DNA from: Nocardioides alkalitolerans DSM 16699
GTDB lineage: Bacteria; Actinomycetota; Actinomycetes; Propionibacteriales; Nocardioidaceae
Length of the DNA: 64,000 nt
Direction of reading: 5' to 3'
NCBI RefSeq assembly: GCF_000426525.1
Contig: NZ_AUFN01000010.1
Span: 682,001-746,000, forward strand
This document shows, piece after piece, positions 1 through 9,742 of the stretch (positions within the stretch are counted from its first letter, which is position 1; each line of letters starts with the position of its first letter). Under the pieces are notes generated by a model, which worked only from the letters and a program-made list of their open reading frames with translations, was not told the DNA's origin and did no database searches. The translations under genes were made by a program, and so were the position numbers.

Positions 1-34
1 GGCTGAGCGTGAGGTGAGGAACTAGGTTGGCGCC

Positions 35-874
35 GTGACCGACGCACCGTCCCCGCAGAGCGCTCCCCCGTCCCCGATCCCGACCGGGCTCGACGGCCGC
101 CGGGCGCTGGTGCGCCGCCCCTCGCCCCGCCTCGCCGAGGGCCTGCTCACCCACCTCGACCGCGTGCCCGTCGACGTCGACCTCGCGCTGGCCCAGTGGG
201 AGGCGTACGTCGCGGCCCTGCAGGCGGAGGGCTGGGAGACCGTCGAGGTGCCGCCGGCCGACGACTGCCCCGACAGCGCGTTCGTCGAGGACACGGTCGT
301 CGTCTACGGCGACCTCGCCGTCATCACCCGGCCCGGGGCCGACGAGCGCAAGCCCGAGACGGCCGGCACCGAGGCGACGCTGCGCGACCTCGGCTACCGG
401 ATCGCGCACATCGAGGCGCCGGGCACCCTCGACGGCGGCGACGTCCTCAAGCACGACGGCGACGTCTGGGTCGGGCTCACCACCGGGCCGGGCGGCCGCA
501 CCAACACGGCGGGCATCGAGCAGCTCGCGGCGCACCTGGCGCCGTACGGCGCACGCGTCCACCCCGTCCCGCTCACCAAGGTGCTCCACCTCAAGTCGGC
601 CGTGACCGCGCTGCCCGACGGCACGGTCGTCGGCTACGAGCCCGTCGTCGACGACCCGACGGTGTGGTCGCGGTTCCTCGGCGTGCCCGAGGAGCCCGGT
701 GCGCACGTCGTGCTGCTCGACGCACGGACGGTCCTGATGTCGGCGCGCGCGCCGGCGACGCAGGCGGCGTACGAGGCCCGCGGGCTGCGCACCGTCGCCG
801 TCGACATCTCGGAGTTCGAGAAGCTCGAGGGCTGCGTCACGTGCCTGTCCGTGCGCCTGCGCCACACCCCCTGA
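35..874 (+). CDS. ddaH: dimethylargininase (DDAH family)
   Basis: A 279-aa cytosolic enzyme of the pentein/guanidino-modifying superfamily. It is expected to hydrolyse N(G),N(G)-dimethylarginine to citrulline and dimethylamine. Visible family features are FVEDTVVVYGD near residue 85, LDGGDVL near 132 with the substrate-binding acidic residues, the catalytic-histidine region VLHLKSAVT near 180, and the C-terminal catalytic cysteine in CVTCLSVRLR (Cys about 270). The start is GTG, with a weak GGTGAGGA upstream. It is followed by the YeeE-type transporter after 91 nt on the same strand. A related amidinotransferase or arginine deiminase is less likely because the length and the TCLS motif fit DDAH. 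Confidence 0.87.
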   Translation: MTDAPSPQSAPPSPIPTGLDGRRALVRRPSPRLAEGLLTHLDRVPVDVDLALAQWEAYVAALQAEGWETVEVPPADDCPDSAFVEDTVVVYGDLAVITRPGADERKPETAGTEATLRDLGYRIAHIEAPGTLDGGDVLKHDGDVWVGLTTGPGGRTNTAGIEQLAAHLAPYGARVHPVPLTKVLHLKSAVTALPDGTVVGYEPVVDDPTVWSRFLGVPEEPGAHVVLLDARTVLMSARAPATQAAYEARGLRTVAVDISEFEKLEGCVTCLSVRLRHTP

Positions 875-965
875 GGGTCGTCTCACGCAGCGGCCGCGGT
901 GCTCCGGCACCGGCCGACCGGAGGAACCTGGGGAGCGACACCTCCACCTCGGGAGAGGACGCACC

Positions 966-2270
966 ATGAGCAGCACGGACGCCCGGACCGGACCCGGCAC
1001 CCCCGCTGACGCCCCGGCCGACGCACGGGACGACCAGCCGACGGACGCCCCCGCCCGCCACACCGAGCGGGAGGTCTCGCCGCCCCCACAGGTCGGGATC
1101 GTCGTCGGCGGGCTCGTCGCGGCGGTCGCGCTCGGCGGGCTGGTCCTGGTGCGGTCGGGCCAGGTGCCGGCCGTGCTGTTCGCCATCGGGGTCGCGTTCG
1201 GGCTCGTCCTCTTCCACAGCCGGTTCGGTTTCACGTCGGCCTGGCGGCAGCTCGTCGCCGTGCGGCAGCCGAAGGCCCTGCGCGCCCACGTGCTGATGCT
1301 CGCGGTGGCCGCCACGCTCTTCGCACCGATCCTGGCCGGCGGGCTCGCGTTCGGCGACGCCGTGCCGACGCCGTCCCTCTCCCCCCTCGGGTTCGGGCTC
1401 GTGGTCGGGTCGTTCCTCTTCGGCGTGGGCATGCAGCTCGGTGGCTCGTGCGCGTCCGGCACGCTCTTCGCGATCGGCAGCGGGCAGAGCGCGATCCTGC
1501 TCACGCTGACCGGGTTCGTCGTCGGCGCCACGGTCGGCGCCCTGCACTTCCCGTGGTGGACCGACGAGCTGCCGAGCTTCGCACCGGTCTCGTTCGCCGA
1601 CACCTCGCTGGGCTACCTCGGCGGCTGGCTGATCACGATGGCCCTGCTCGGCCTCGTGCTGGCCACGACGTACGCGCTGACCCGGGGCCGCCGCGTGCCC
1701 GACCTCGACCAGCCGCCCGCCGCCCGCGGGTGGGGCCGCGCGCTGCGGGGCTCGTGGCCGCTGTGGGTGGGCGCCCTCCTGCTCGCCGGCCTCAACGCAC
1801 TGACGCTCGCCGTCTCGGGCGGCGCCTGGGGCATCACGTTCGCGTTCTCGCTCTGGGGCTCCAAGCTGCTCGACGCCGTCGGCGTCGACGTGACGTCCTG
1901 GACGTACTGGCAGGACCCGGGCAACGCGGCCAAGTACGACCTCGGCGTCCTGGCCGAGAAGACGTCGGTGATGGACCTCGGGATCATCGTCGGCGCGCTG
2001 GTCGCGAGCGCCGCCGCCGGCGCGTTCGTGCTGCACCGGCGGGTGCCGGGCCGCCTCGCGCTCGGAGCGGTCCTCGGCGGGGTGCTGATGGGGTACGGCG
2101 CACGCATCGCCTTCGGCTGCAACATCGGCGCCTACTTCGGCGGCATCGCGTCGTTCAGCCTCCACGGCTGGGTGTGGGGCGTGCTCGCGATCGCCGGCAC
2201 GTTCGTCGGGCTCGCGCTGCGACCCCTGTTCGGCCTGGCCAACCCGAAGCCGACCGACTCCGTCTGCTGA
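966..2270 (+). CDS. YeeE/YedE family transporter
   Basis: A 434-aa integral membrane protein with about ten hydrophobic segments after a roughly 40-residue hydrophilic N-terminus. Two family signatures are visible: GMQLGGSCASGTLFAIGSGQ around residue 155, and GYGARIAFGCNIGAYFGGIA around 378, each with the conserved cysteine that hands sulfur ligands across the membrane in TsuA/YeeE thiosulfate transporters. The predicted role is uptake of thiosulfate or a related sulfur species; the substrate is inferred from the family. The ATG start has a GAGAGGACG purine stretch upstream. No TusA or rhodanese partner is adjacent. The gene converges on the next one with only 13 nt between them. Confidence 0.88.
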   Translation: MSSTDARTGPGTPADAPADARDDQPTDAPARHTEREVSPPPQVGIVVGGLVAAVALGGLVLVRSGQVPAVLFAIGVAFGLVLFHSRFGFTSAWRQLVAVRQPKALRAHVLMLAVAATLFAPILAGGLAFGDAVPTPSLSPLGFGLVVGSFLFGVGMQLGGSCASGTLFAIGSGQSAILLTLTGFVVGATVGALHFPWWTDELPSFAPVSFADTSLGYLGGWLITMALLGLVLATTYALTRGRRVPDLDQPPAARGWGRALRGSWPLWVGALLLAGLNALTLAVSGGAWGITFAFSLWGSKLLDAVGVDVTSWTYWQDPGNAAKYDLGVLAEKTSVMDLGIIVGALVASAAAGAFVLHRRVPGRLALGAVLGGVLMGYGARIAFGCNIGAYFGGIASFSLHGWVWGVLAIAGTFVGLALRPLFGLANPKPTDSVC

Positions 2271-2283
2271 GGCGGCGGGGGCG

Positions 2284-3012
2284 TCAGCGCCCGACCTGGA
2301 CCGACCGGCCGGCCACGAGGGCGCCGAGGCGTCGGCCGACGCGGGTGCCGACCTCCGGCACCTCGCGCACCAGCACCGCGCGATCGCCCACGACGTACGC
2401 CGTCGCGCCGGCGGCCGCCGCGTGCACGTCCGCGAGGACCGCGGCGGTGGGCTCGTCGGGCGCGGTCGCACCGGGGGCGTACTCGCGGTCGGCCGTGAGC
2501 GCCGGGGCGGGGTCGATGCGGCCCGCCCGGTAGGCGAGGTCCCAGTCGATCTCGGTCTCCGGGTGCTTCGGCTCGGGGCCGCGGTAGAGCACGGCCGCCG
2601 GCTGGTGCACGTGTCCGGGCCACTCGCGCGAGGTCACGACGAGGTGGGGCCGGTGGCGGACGGCGAGCGTCGCCCCGGACACGTGGTGCCCGGACGTCTC
2701 GCCCTCGCCGGTCTCGCCGTCACGGGTCTCGCCGTCACCGGTCTGGGCGTGCGTGTGCTCCACCAGCACCGGCACGGCCCGCAGCCGCAGCGCCGCCAGG
2801 AAGGCGAGGAGCTCGTCGCCGTCGTCGTCGAGGTCCACGAGCACGCTCACCCCGGGCACGACGCCGAGGGCGCGGAACGCCCCCGCGAGGGCCGACACCT
2901 CCTCGGTGAGCCCGGCGAAGTCGAGCGGCCTCGTGGGCCGGAGCAGGGCGTCGTCGCCCGCCCGCCCGCGGATCACGTGGACGTCGAGCGCGTCGTACGA
3001 GAGGTTCGTCAT
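2284..3012 (-). CDS. N-terminal-only acyl-CoA synthetase-like protein
   Basis: A 242-aa protein that reads like the first third of a propionyl-/acetyl-CoA synthetase. NLSYDALDVHVIRGRAGDDAL resembles the family N-terminal motif NxCYNALDxHVxxGRGDxxAL. A segment of the FRALGVVPGVSVLVDL type and a segment resembling VDWDxAxxAGRxDPxP (here IDWDLAYRAGRIDPAPAL) follow in the right order. The P-loop (YTSGTTGxPKG) and the whole catalytic C-terminal half are absent, so adenylation is not expected. A low-complexity insert with DGET-like repeats lies near residue 95. The ATG at 3012 is chosen because a TAGGCT -10 box ends 7 nt before it. The function is unknown; it could be a decayed enzyme or a regulatory or binding remnant. 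Confidence 0.7.
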   Translation of the reverse strand: MTNLSYDALDVHVIRGRAGDDALLRPTRPLDFAGLTEEVSALAGAFRALGVVPGVSVLVDLDDDGDELLAFLAALRLRAVPVLVEHTHAQTGDGETRDGETGEGETSGHHVSGATLAVRHRPHLVVTSREWPGHVHQPAAVLYRGPEPKHPETEIDWDLAYRAGRIDPAPALTADREYAPGATAPDEPTAAVLADVHAAAAGATAYVVGDRAVLVREVPEVGTRVGRRLGALVAGRSVQVGR

Positions 3013-3019
3013 CACGGCG

Positions 3020-3025
3020 AGCCTA
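3020..3025 (-). promoter_or_regulatory. -10 box, leaderless start of the synthetase-like gene
   Basis: TAGGCT on the minus strand, 7 nt before the ATG at 3012, which matches the TANNNT-N6/7-ATG layout of leaderless actinobacterial transcripts. No Shine-Dalgarno sequence is present, which supports this reading. Confidence 0.5.
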
Positions 3026-3051
3026 GGCCATCTGGAGCCCCCGGCGAGCGC

Positions 3052-3333
3052 TCAGGAGGGCGCGATCCGGGAGAACGGCTCGAGCCCGAACACGAACTCC
3101 ACGGGCACCTCGAAGTACGCCGCGATGCGTAGCGCGAGGTGGAGGCTCGGGCTGTACTCGCCCCGCTCGAGGTAGCCCACGGTCTGGTAGTGGACACCGA
3201 GGGCCTCGGCGAACTCGCGGCGCGAGACGCCGCGCTCGACGCGCAGCATCGCGATGCGGTTGTGCACCGCCTCCCCCGCGCCGCCCGGCACCGCGGTGAC
3301 CCGGCCGCGGCGCCCGGTCGGCTCCTCAGACAC
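3052..3333 (-). CDS. small XRE-family helix-turn-helix regulator
   Basis: A 93-aa DNA-binding protein that is almost entirely one Cro/CI-type HTH domain: RIAMLRVERGVSRREFAEAL, then GVHYQTVGYLERGEYSPSL, then ALRIAAYFEVPVEFVF. This YozG/HipB-like compact type usually regulates its own operon. The GTG start at 3333 overlaps the permease stop by 8 nt, so the gene is the last of the ATPase-permease-regulator operon and is translationally coupled. The likely target is the palindrome in the operon promoter (5233-5252); that link is inference. Confidence 0.87.
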   Translation of the reverse strand: MSEEPTGRRGRVTAVPGGAGEAVHNRIAMLRVERGVSRREFAEALGVHYQTVGYLERGEYSPSLHLALRIAAYFEVPVEFVFGLEPFSRIAPS

Positions 3334-4234
3334 GCTGCAGGGCCTTGTCGCGGCGGGCCGAGACGGCCGAGCCCGACTCCCGCCGCGCCATCCGTCGCAG
3401 CAGCACCGGCGCCAGCAGGAGACCGAGCAACGCCCACAGCGCCAGCACCCCGACCGCCGCGCCGAGCACGAACTCGCCGCCCAGCTCGGCCGCACCGGCC
3501 GACTCCGGGAGGAGGACCGACCGCAGGCCGTGGCCGAGCCAGTACATCGGGAAGACCTGGCCGACGACCTGGAGGTAGCCCGGCAGGGCCGCCGCCGGGG
3601 CGAACAGCCCGGAGACCGCGATGAGGGCGAACATCACCAGCGAGCCCCAGCCGCCGACCGAGCGCGGGTTCTTGAACACCGAGCCGACCACGAACCCGAG
3701 GGGGACGCTCGCCACCAGCCCGAGCACCAGGAGGAGCAGCACCAGGGGCAGCACGGAGGGGCTGCGCCACACCCCGTCGGTGAACGCCGTGGCGGCGAGC
3801 ATCATCAGCGCCGCGACGAACCCGACCTCGCAGGTGACGCGCGTGATCCACCCGACGACGTACCCCGTCATGCCGTTCGGCATCGACTTGGCGCGCAGCA
3901 GCGTGCCGTCCTCGCGCTCGGTCGCCACCCCTGTCGCGAGCCCGTAGGCGGCCGTGAACACGACGATCATCGCGAGCACGCCGGGCAGCAGGAAGACACC
4001 CGTGGCGACCCCGAAGTCCTCCTGGACCCCGTTGCGGTTCGCCCAGAGCACGGCCGCGAAGGCGACCGCCCCGACGACGTAGTAGCCGATGTCGCCCGCG
4101 GTGTGGAGGCTGCGGTCGAACTCGGTGAGCCCGCGGCGCACGCCGGCGCGCGCCGCCCGGGTCCGGACCCCGCGGGGTGCTGCGGACGGGGCGGGCGGGG
4201 AGGTCGGGGAGGTCGGGGCGGGCACGGTGCTCAT
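3326..4234 (-). CDS. ABC-2 type transporter permease
   Basis: A 302-aa membrane protein with six hydrophobic segments after a roughly 50-residue Pro/Ala-rich cytoplasmic N-terminus. It matches the ABC2_membrane layout, with the characteristic EREDGTLLRAKSMP segment between TM2 and TM3 and a TM5-6 region carrying GLFAPAAALPGYLQVVGQVF. It forms the channel of an exporter with the ATPase just upstream. Its ATG overlaps the ATPase stop (ATGA), giving tight coupling. Members of this family export drugs, lipids or peptides; the substrate cannot be read from sequence. The adjacent XRE regulator suggests an inducible efflux role. Confidence 0.9.
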   Translation of the reverse strand: MSTVPAPTSPTSPPAPSAAPRGVRTRAARAGVRRGLTEFDRSLHTAGDIGYYVVGAVAFAAVLWANRNGVQEDFGVATGVFLLPGVLAMIVVFTAAYGLATGVATEREDGTLLRAKSMPNGMTGYVVGWITRVTCEVGFVAALMMLAATAFTDGVWRSPSVLPLVLLLLVLGLVASVPLGFVVGSVFKNPRSVGGWGSLVMFALIAVSGLFAPAAALPGYLQVVGQVFPMYWLGHGLRSVLLPESAGAAELGGEFVLGAAVGVLALWALLGLLLAPVLLRRMARRESGSAVSARRDKALQRV

Positions 4235-5199
4235 CGCAGGGCCTCCGAGTCGGCGTGGTGGGCGGCGGGGTCGGCGGCGAGCTCGGCTGCCGGATCGAGG
4301 GGCGCGGCGTCGCTCGCGCGGGCGACCATCGCCAGGTAGGTGTCCTCGAGCGTCTGGCGTCGGACCTCGAGCTCGGTGACGTCCGGGTGGGTCGCCAGCA
4401 ACGAGCGCACGAACTCCGTGCCGTCCGCCTCGGCGCTGTGCACGTGGCGTTGTCCGTCCTGGCGCCACAGCACCTCTGTCACCCCCGCGACCCGGCGCGC
4501 CAGCTCGTCGGCGCTGCCGTCGGCGACGATGCGGCCACCGTCGAGGATCAGGATGCGGTCGGCGAGCTTCTCCGCCTCGGACAGGTCGTGCGTCGTGAGC
4601 AGGATCGACACGTCCTCGACGTCGGAGAGGTCGTGCACCATCTCGTGGAACTCGCGGCGCGCAGCGGGGTCGAAGCCGGCGGTCGGCTCGTCGAGGAAGA
4701 GCAGCTCGGGGCGTCCGACGAGCCCGATCGCGACGTCGAGCCGGCGACGCTGGCCGCCGGAGAGCGACCCGACCCGCTCGTGGGCGTGGCTCGTGAGCCC
4801 CACCCGCTCGAGCAGCTCGTCGGCGGGGTAGGGCCGCGGCTGGCCCGGCACGCTGTACGGCGCGTAGTAGGCGCCGAACTGCTCGAGCAGCGACCTCACC
4901 TTCCAACGCGAGTGGTCACGCCAGGACTGCAGCACGACGCCGATGCGGGCGCGCCAGGCCTCCCCCGCCTGCGCCGGGTCGCTCCCCAACACGTCGACGC
5001 GACCGCCGGACCGCATGCGGAAGCCCTCGAGGATCTCGATCGTCGTGGACTTGCCGGCGCCGTTCGGGCCCAGCAGCACGACCACCTCCCCGCGGCCGAC
5101 GTGCAGGTCGACCCCCTGCAGCACCCGAGTGGTGCCGTACGTCATCTCCAGGCCCTCGACCTGGATCACGCGCTCCTCGAGCGCCCCCCTGAACCGCAT
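4231..5199 (-). CDS. ABC exporter ATP-binding protein
   Basis: A 322-aa DrrA/CcmA-type ATPase. The Walker A is GPNGAGKSTT near residue 45, the signature is LSGGQRRRLDVA near 146, Walker B is LLFLDEPTAGFDP near 165 and the switch histidine is in LTTHDL near 198. The C-terminal extension of about 90 residues after the nucleotide-binding domain is usual for ABC-2 exporters. It energises the permease encoded next. It is the first gene of a three-gene operon whose promoter lies at 5232-5261. The ATG start has GGTGAGGGTGAGAG just upstream. Confidence 0.93.
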   Translation of the reverse strand: MRFRGALEERVIQVEGLEMTYGTTRVLQGVDLHVGRGEVVVLLGPNGAGKSTTIEILEGFRMRSGGRVDVLGSDPAQAGEAWRARIGVVLQSWRDHSRWKVRSLLEQFGAYYAPYSVPGQPRPYPADELLERVGLTSHAHERVGSLSGGQRRRLDVAIGLVGRPELLFLDEPTAGFDPAARREFHEMVHDLSDVEDVSILLTTHDLSEAEKLADRILILDGGRIVADGSADELARRVAGVTEVLWRQDGQRHVHSAEADGTEFVRSLLATHPDVTELEVRRQTLEDTYLAMVARASDAAPLDPAAELAADPAAHHADSEALR

Positions 5200-5231
5200 C
5201 TCTCACCCTCACCGTCGTGGACGTGAGACTG

Positions 5232-5261
5232 AATGTAGTAGTCCTGCTACATCTTGTGCAA
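5232..5261 (-). promoter_or_regulatory. promoter of the ABC exporter/XRE operon
   Basis: On the minus strand TTGCAC (-35, 5261-5256), an 18-nt spacer and TACATT (-10, 5237-5232). The predicted transcript starts about 25 nt before the ATPase ATG. Both boxes fit sigma-70-type consensus better than anything else in this GC-rich gap. Confidence 0.55.
5233..5252. promoter_or_regulatory. 20-bp palindromic operator candidate
   Basis: ATGTAGTAGTCCTGCTACAT is nearly self-complementary: 8 of 10 pairs are Watson-Crick, with one T/G pair and one central mismatch. It covers the -10 box and most of the promoter spacer, the usual place for a repressor to block RNA polymerase. The XRE protein at the end of the same operon is the natural candidate. 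Confidence 0.55.
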
Positions 5262-5305
5262 CCACGACTCCCAGGCCGCCGTCCCTGGTGGAGCCGGGTC
5301 GTCGC

Positions 5306-6520
5306 TCAGGCGGCGCGGACCGTCGCTGCGCGTCGGCCGTCGACGACCTCGCGGTAGTGGCGCACGAGCAGCGCGCTGACGGCGGCCCACGAGCGGCCCT
5401 CGACGCTGCGGCGGGCGGCGAGGCCCATCCGGCGCCGCAGCGCGGGGTGGGCGCCGAGCAGCTCGACGTAGGACGCCAGCGCCGCCGCGTCGCCCGGCGG
5501 GTAGAGGAACCCGGCGGAGCCGTCGTCGACCACGTCGATCGGGCCGCCCGACCGGGGGGCGACGACCGGCACGCCCGAGGCGAGCGCCTCCTGGGCGGCC
5601 TGGCAGTACGTCTCGTGGCGGCCGGTGTGCACGAAGACGTCGAGGCTCGCGTACGCCGCGGCCAGCTCGGCGCCGTGGAGCACGCCCAGGAACGCGGCCC
5701 CCGGGAGGAGGCGCCGCAGCCGCTCCTCCTCCGGACCGCCACCGACGAGGACGAGGCGCACCCCCGGCTGCTCCTCGACGCGCGCGAGCAGCTCCAGCTC
5801 CTTCTCCGGGGCGAGGCGTCCGACGTACCCGACCAGCAGCTCGCCCGCCGGCGCGAGCCGCGCGCGTAGGTCGTCGTCGCGGTGCTCGGGCCCGAACTGC
5901 TCGAGGTCGACGCCCCGCGGCCAGCGACCGAGACCCGGGATCTCCATCTCCTCGAGCTGGCGCAGGCTCGCGGTCGACGGGGCGAGCGTGCGGTCGACGC
6001 TGGTGTGGATCCGGCGGGTGAGGTAGGCCATGGCGCGGGTGCCGCCCGCGATCCCGTACCGCTCGGCGAAGCCCACCAGGTCGGTCTGGTAGATCGCGAC
6101 CGTCGGGATGCCCAGCTCCTGCGCGGCCCGGGCCGCCTGGTAGCCGAGCGTCGCCGGCGAGGCGATGTGCACGACGTCCGGACGGAAGCGCAGCATCACG
6201 CCGCGCAGCCGACGGCGGGACTCGAGCCCGATCCGGAAGTCCTTGTAGAACGGCAGGTGGGCGCCGCGGCAGGTGCTGACCGGGAACCCCGCGTACGTCG
6301 CGGGCCCCGTCGGGGCGACCAGCTCGGCCTCGTGGCCCTCGGCGGCGAGGTGCTCGAGCACCCGCCGTACCGAGTTCGTGACCCCGTTGACCTGAGGGAG
6401 GAACGACTCCGTCACCACGAGCACCCGCAGCCGGTCGCCGCGCCTGACGGGGAGGTGGGAGATGGAGCGGGAGGTGGTGGGGTTGCGTCGCACGAGCGTC
6501 CCTTCGCCGAGGTGGATCAC
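5306..6520 (-). CDS. GT4-type glycosyltransferase (MgtA/PimB-like)
   Basis: A 404-aa GT-B fold glycosyltransferase. The N-terminal domain opens with RVLVVTESFLPQVNGVTNSV, the acceptor-side motif of the GDP-mannose-dependent alpha-mannosyltransferase group. The C-terminal donor domain shows GYVGRLAPEKELELL and the EX7E motif ETYCQAAQE followed by ASGVPVVAPRSGGP. Related proteins add mannose to diacylglycerol or phosphatidylinositol mannosides at the inner face of the membrane. Donor and acceptor here are inferred from similarity only. The GTG at 6520 gives an extra hydrophilic leader of about 30 residues, and a start closer to RVLVV is possible. Confidence 0.85.
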   Translation of the reverse strand: MIHLGEGTLVRRNPTTSRSISHLPVRRGDRLRVLVVTESFLPQVNGVTNSVRRVLEHLAAEGHEAELVAPTGPATYAGFPVSTCRGAHLPFYKDFRIGLESRRRLRGVMLRFRPDVVHIASPATLGYQAARAAQELGIPTVAIYQTDLVGFAERYGIAGGTRAMAYLTRRIHTSVDRTLAPSTASLRQLEEMEIPGLGRWPRGVDLEQFGPEHRDDDLRARLAPAGELLVGYVGRLAPEKELELLARVEEQPGVRLVLVGGGPEEERLRRLLPGAAFLGVLHGAELAAAYASLDVFVHTGRHETYCQAAQEALASGVPVVAPRSGGPIDVVDDGSAGFLYPPGDAAALASYVELLGAHPALRRRMGLAARRSVEGRSWAAVSALLVRHYREVVDGRRAATVRAA

Positions 6521-6623
6521 CTGCGGTGGACGCTAGGGAGGCCGGCGGAACGGCTGCGGTGCGTGCGGGTGGACGCGAGTTGAACCGGCCGGGAAACCCT
6601 GCCGGTGCGCCCGGGCGCGCGGA

Positions 6624-7340
6624 CTACGTGCGCTGCTCCCGCAGTCGTGCGGTCAGCCACTCGCGGTAGTCGTCGAGCGAGTAGCCGTGGTCGGCGGTGA
6701 GGAGGAGGTAGATCTCGGCCGACATCAGCAGGCTGACCTCGGCCACGAGACGCCGCAGGCCCGGGCTGACGTCGTCCACGCCGGCGTCCGCGTCGTGCGC
6801 CCCGTCGCCGGCCGGCGGCAGGACACCGATCCGGACCAGCCACCGGGTGGTGTGCAGGAAGCTCTCGTTCTTCAGCCGGGTGAGCTCGGCGAACTCCTCG
6901 GCCACCTGGGGGTCGGTGGCGGCGGTCGTGCGCACCACGAGCCACAGGCGGGCCGACCGGCTGTGCCCCCGGGCCAGGAACTCCACGGTGGCGTCGATGC
7001 CCTCCGCGGGGTCCTCGATGTCGAAGATCTCCTGCACGTCCGACTGCTCGAGCAGCGACTGCCACCCGCCCCCGCCGGCGTACCTGGTGCGGAACGCCTC
7101 CAGCAGCAGGAACGCCTTGTTGCCGATGAGACCCACCGTGTCGGCGGAGACTCCGGCCGTCGCGGCGATCTGGGCCATGGTCGCCCCGTTGTAGCCGTGG
7201 TCGGAGAAGGCCTGCGCCGACGCCTCGATGACCGCTGCGCGCGTGGCCGCCGCGCGCTCGCGCCGCAGCGGGGAGTCGTAGCGCCGTCGCGGCGGGCCGG
7301 CGACGTCGGCGGGATCCGGGGAGGTCGGACGCGTGGGCAT
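6624..7340 (-). CDS. TetR/AcrR family transcriptional regulator
   Basis: A 238-aa regulator. The N-terminal HTH runs from about residue 27 to 75: RAAVIEASAQAFSDHGYNGA, then TMAQIAATAGVSADTVGLIG and NKAFLLLEAF. The C-terminal ligand-binding domain is helical and not recognisable to subfamily. The recognition helix VSADTVGLIG lacks the usual tyrosine/phenylalanine pair (TVYRHF). The ATG at 7340 is preceded by GAGGGAGCAG. It stands alone between the glycosyltransferase and rlmN, and its target genes are not evident. Confidence 0.87.
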   Translation of the reverse strand: MPTRPTSPDPADVAGPPRRRYDSPLRRERAAATRAAVIEASAQAFSDHGYNGATMAQIAATAGVSADTVGLIGNKAFLLLEAFRTRYAGGGGWQSLLEQSDVQEIFDIEDPAEGIDATVEFLARGHSRSARLWLVVRTTAATDPQVAEEFAELTRLKNESFLHTTRWLVRIGVLPPAGDGAHDADAGVDDVSPGLRRLVAEVSLLMSAEIYLLLTADHGYSLDDYREWLTARLREQRT

Positions 7341-7467
7341 GGATCTGCTCCCTCTCAGGCCCCCGGCGACGCCCGAGCGGGACGCCGGGTGGCAACCACC
7401 TGTGGTCGGCTGGACGATATCGGCCCCGGAGGGACCGGTCGTCCGGGAGGGTGTCGTCCCGGCCGGA

Positions 7468-8649
7468 TCAGTCCTCGGCTGCGGCGAGCTGGCCGCAGGC
7501 GCCGTCGATCTCGCGGCCACGGGTGTCGCGCACGGTCGTCGGGATGCCCTTGGCCTCGAGCCGCCGCACGAACTCGCGCTCGTCGGCCGGGTCGGACGCC
7601 GTCCACTTCGAGCCGGGCGTCGGGTTGAGCGGGATGAGGTTGACGTGCACCCAGCCCCAGTCGCCGTACGAGCGGAGCACGTCGCCGAGCAGGTCGGCGC
7701 GCCATGCCTGGTCGTTGATGCCGCGCATCATCGCGTACTCGATCGAGACCCGACGCTTGGTCGTCGCGGCGTACTGCCACGCCGCCTCGACGGTCTCGGC
7801 GACCGAGAAGCGGGTGTTGATCGGCACGAGCTCGTTGCGCAGCTCGTCGTCGGGCGCGTGCAGGGAGAGCGCGAGGGTGACGGGCACGCCCTCCTCGGTG
7901 AGCTGCCGGATCCGCGGCACGAGACCGACCGTCGACACCGTGACGCCGCGGGCCGACAGGCCCAGGCCCGCCGGGCTCGGGTCCGTGAGGCGGCGGACGG
8001 CACCGATGACGGCCTTGTAGTTGGCGAGCGGCTCCCCCATGCCCATGAAGACGACGTTGGAGAGCCGGCCGGGGCCACCGGCGACCTCGCCGCGCGCCAT
8101 CGCGCGGGCGCCGTCGACCACCTGGTCGACGATCTCGGCGGTCGACATGTTGCGCTGCAGGCCGCCCTGGCCCGTGGCGCAGAACGGGCACGCCATGCCG
8201 CAGCCGGCCTGGCTGGAGACGCAGATCGTGGCGCGGTCGGGGTAGCGCATCAGCACCGACTCCACGAGCGCGTTGTCGAAGAGGCGCCACAGCGTCTTGC
8301 GGGTGGTGCCCTTGTCGGCCTCGAGGGTGCGCACCGGCGTGAGGAGGGGCGGCAGCAGCGTGGCGGCGAGCTCCTCGCGCTGGCTGGCCGGGAGGTCCGT
8401 CATCTCGGCCGGGTCGCTGGTGAGGCGGGTGAAGTAGTGCACCGAGAGCTGCTTGGCGCGGAACCCCGGGAGGCCCGACGCCTCCAGCAGCTCCTTGCGG
8501 CCGGCCTCGTCGAGGTCGGCCAGGTGCCGCGGCGGCTTCTTGCGACCGCGCGGCTCCTCCATCACCAGGGGAAGCGTCGTGGCACCCTCGGCCGGAACCG
8601 GGGCGGGGTCAGTGGAGGGGCCAGCAGAGCGGGCGGCAGCGTCGGACAT
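7468..8649 (-). CDS. rlmN: 23S rRNA/tRNA adenine-C2 methyltransferase
   Basis: A 393-aa radical SAM enzyme that methylates C2 of A2503 in 23S rRNA and A37 in some tRNAs. The iron-sulfur cluster motif CxxxCxxC is seen in [14 protein letters not shown] around residue 130. [13 protein letters not shown] and [11 protein letters not shown] are classic RlmN segments, and the methyl-carrying C-terminal cysteine lies in [13 protein letters not shown] close to the end. The ATG at 8649 gives an N-terminal Pro/Ala stretch of 30 residues; a start at the methionine in [11 protein letters not shown] is also possible. The position downstream of cdsA matches other Actinobacteria. Confidence 0.95.
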   Translation of the reverse strand: MSDAAARSAGPSTDPAPVPAEGATTLPLVMEEPRGRKKPPRHLADLDEAGRKELLEASGLPGFRAKQLSVHYFTRLTSDPAEMTDLPASQREELAATLLPPLLTPVRTLEADKGTTRKTLWRLFDNALVESVLMRYPDRATICVSSQAGCGMACPFCATGQGGLQRNMSTAEIVDQVVDGARAMARGEVAGGPGRLSNVVFMGMGEPLANYKAVIGAVRRLTDPSPAGLGLSARGVTVSTVGLVPRIRQLTEEGVPVTLALSLHAPDDELRNELVPINTRFSVAETVEAAWQYAATTKRRVSIEYAMMRGINDQAWRADLLGDVLRSYGDWGWVHVNLIPLNPTPGSKWTASDPADEREFVRRLEAKGIPTTVRDTRGREIDGACGQLAAAED

Positions 8650-8736
8650 AGCGGATCGATCATCCCAGAGGGCCCCAGGAACCGCGAACCCTCGCACCTG
8701 CCGGCCCGGATGCCCCGACGGGCGGCGCTCCCGGGC

Positions 8737-9648
<912 letters not shown>

Positions 9649-9714
9649 GGGGTTCCTCCTCGGTCCAAGCGCATCGTAGGCATCCGCGGGACGAGCGCCG
9701 CGCGACGCGCCGTA

Positions 9715-9736
9715 CCCCGGCGGTGCGCAGCCGGGG
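9715..9736 (-). terminator. hairpin downstream of cdsA
   Basis: CCCCGGC/GCCGGGG arms of 7 bp around an 8-nt loop, starting 6 nt after the cdsA stop on the minus strand. No clear T-run follows, which is common for actinobacterial terminators. Confidence 0.5.
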
Positions 9737-9742
9737 CCGGGG

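Noticed and set aside
927-936. CCTGGGGAGC between ddaH and the YeeE gene as another member of the bipartite motif
   Set aside because: No partner box at 28 bp on either side, and the orientation is opposite to the downstream gene.
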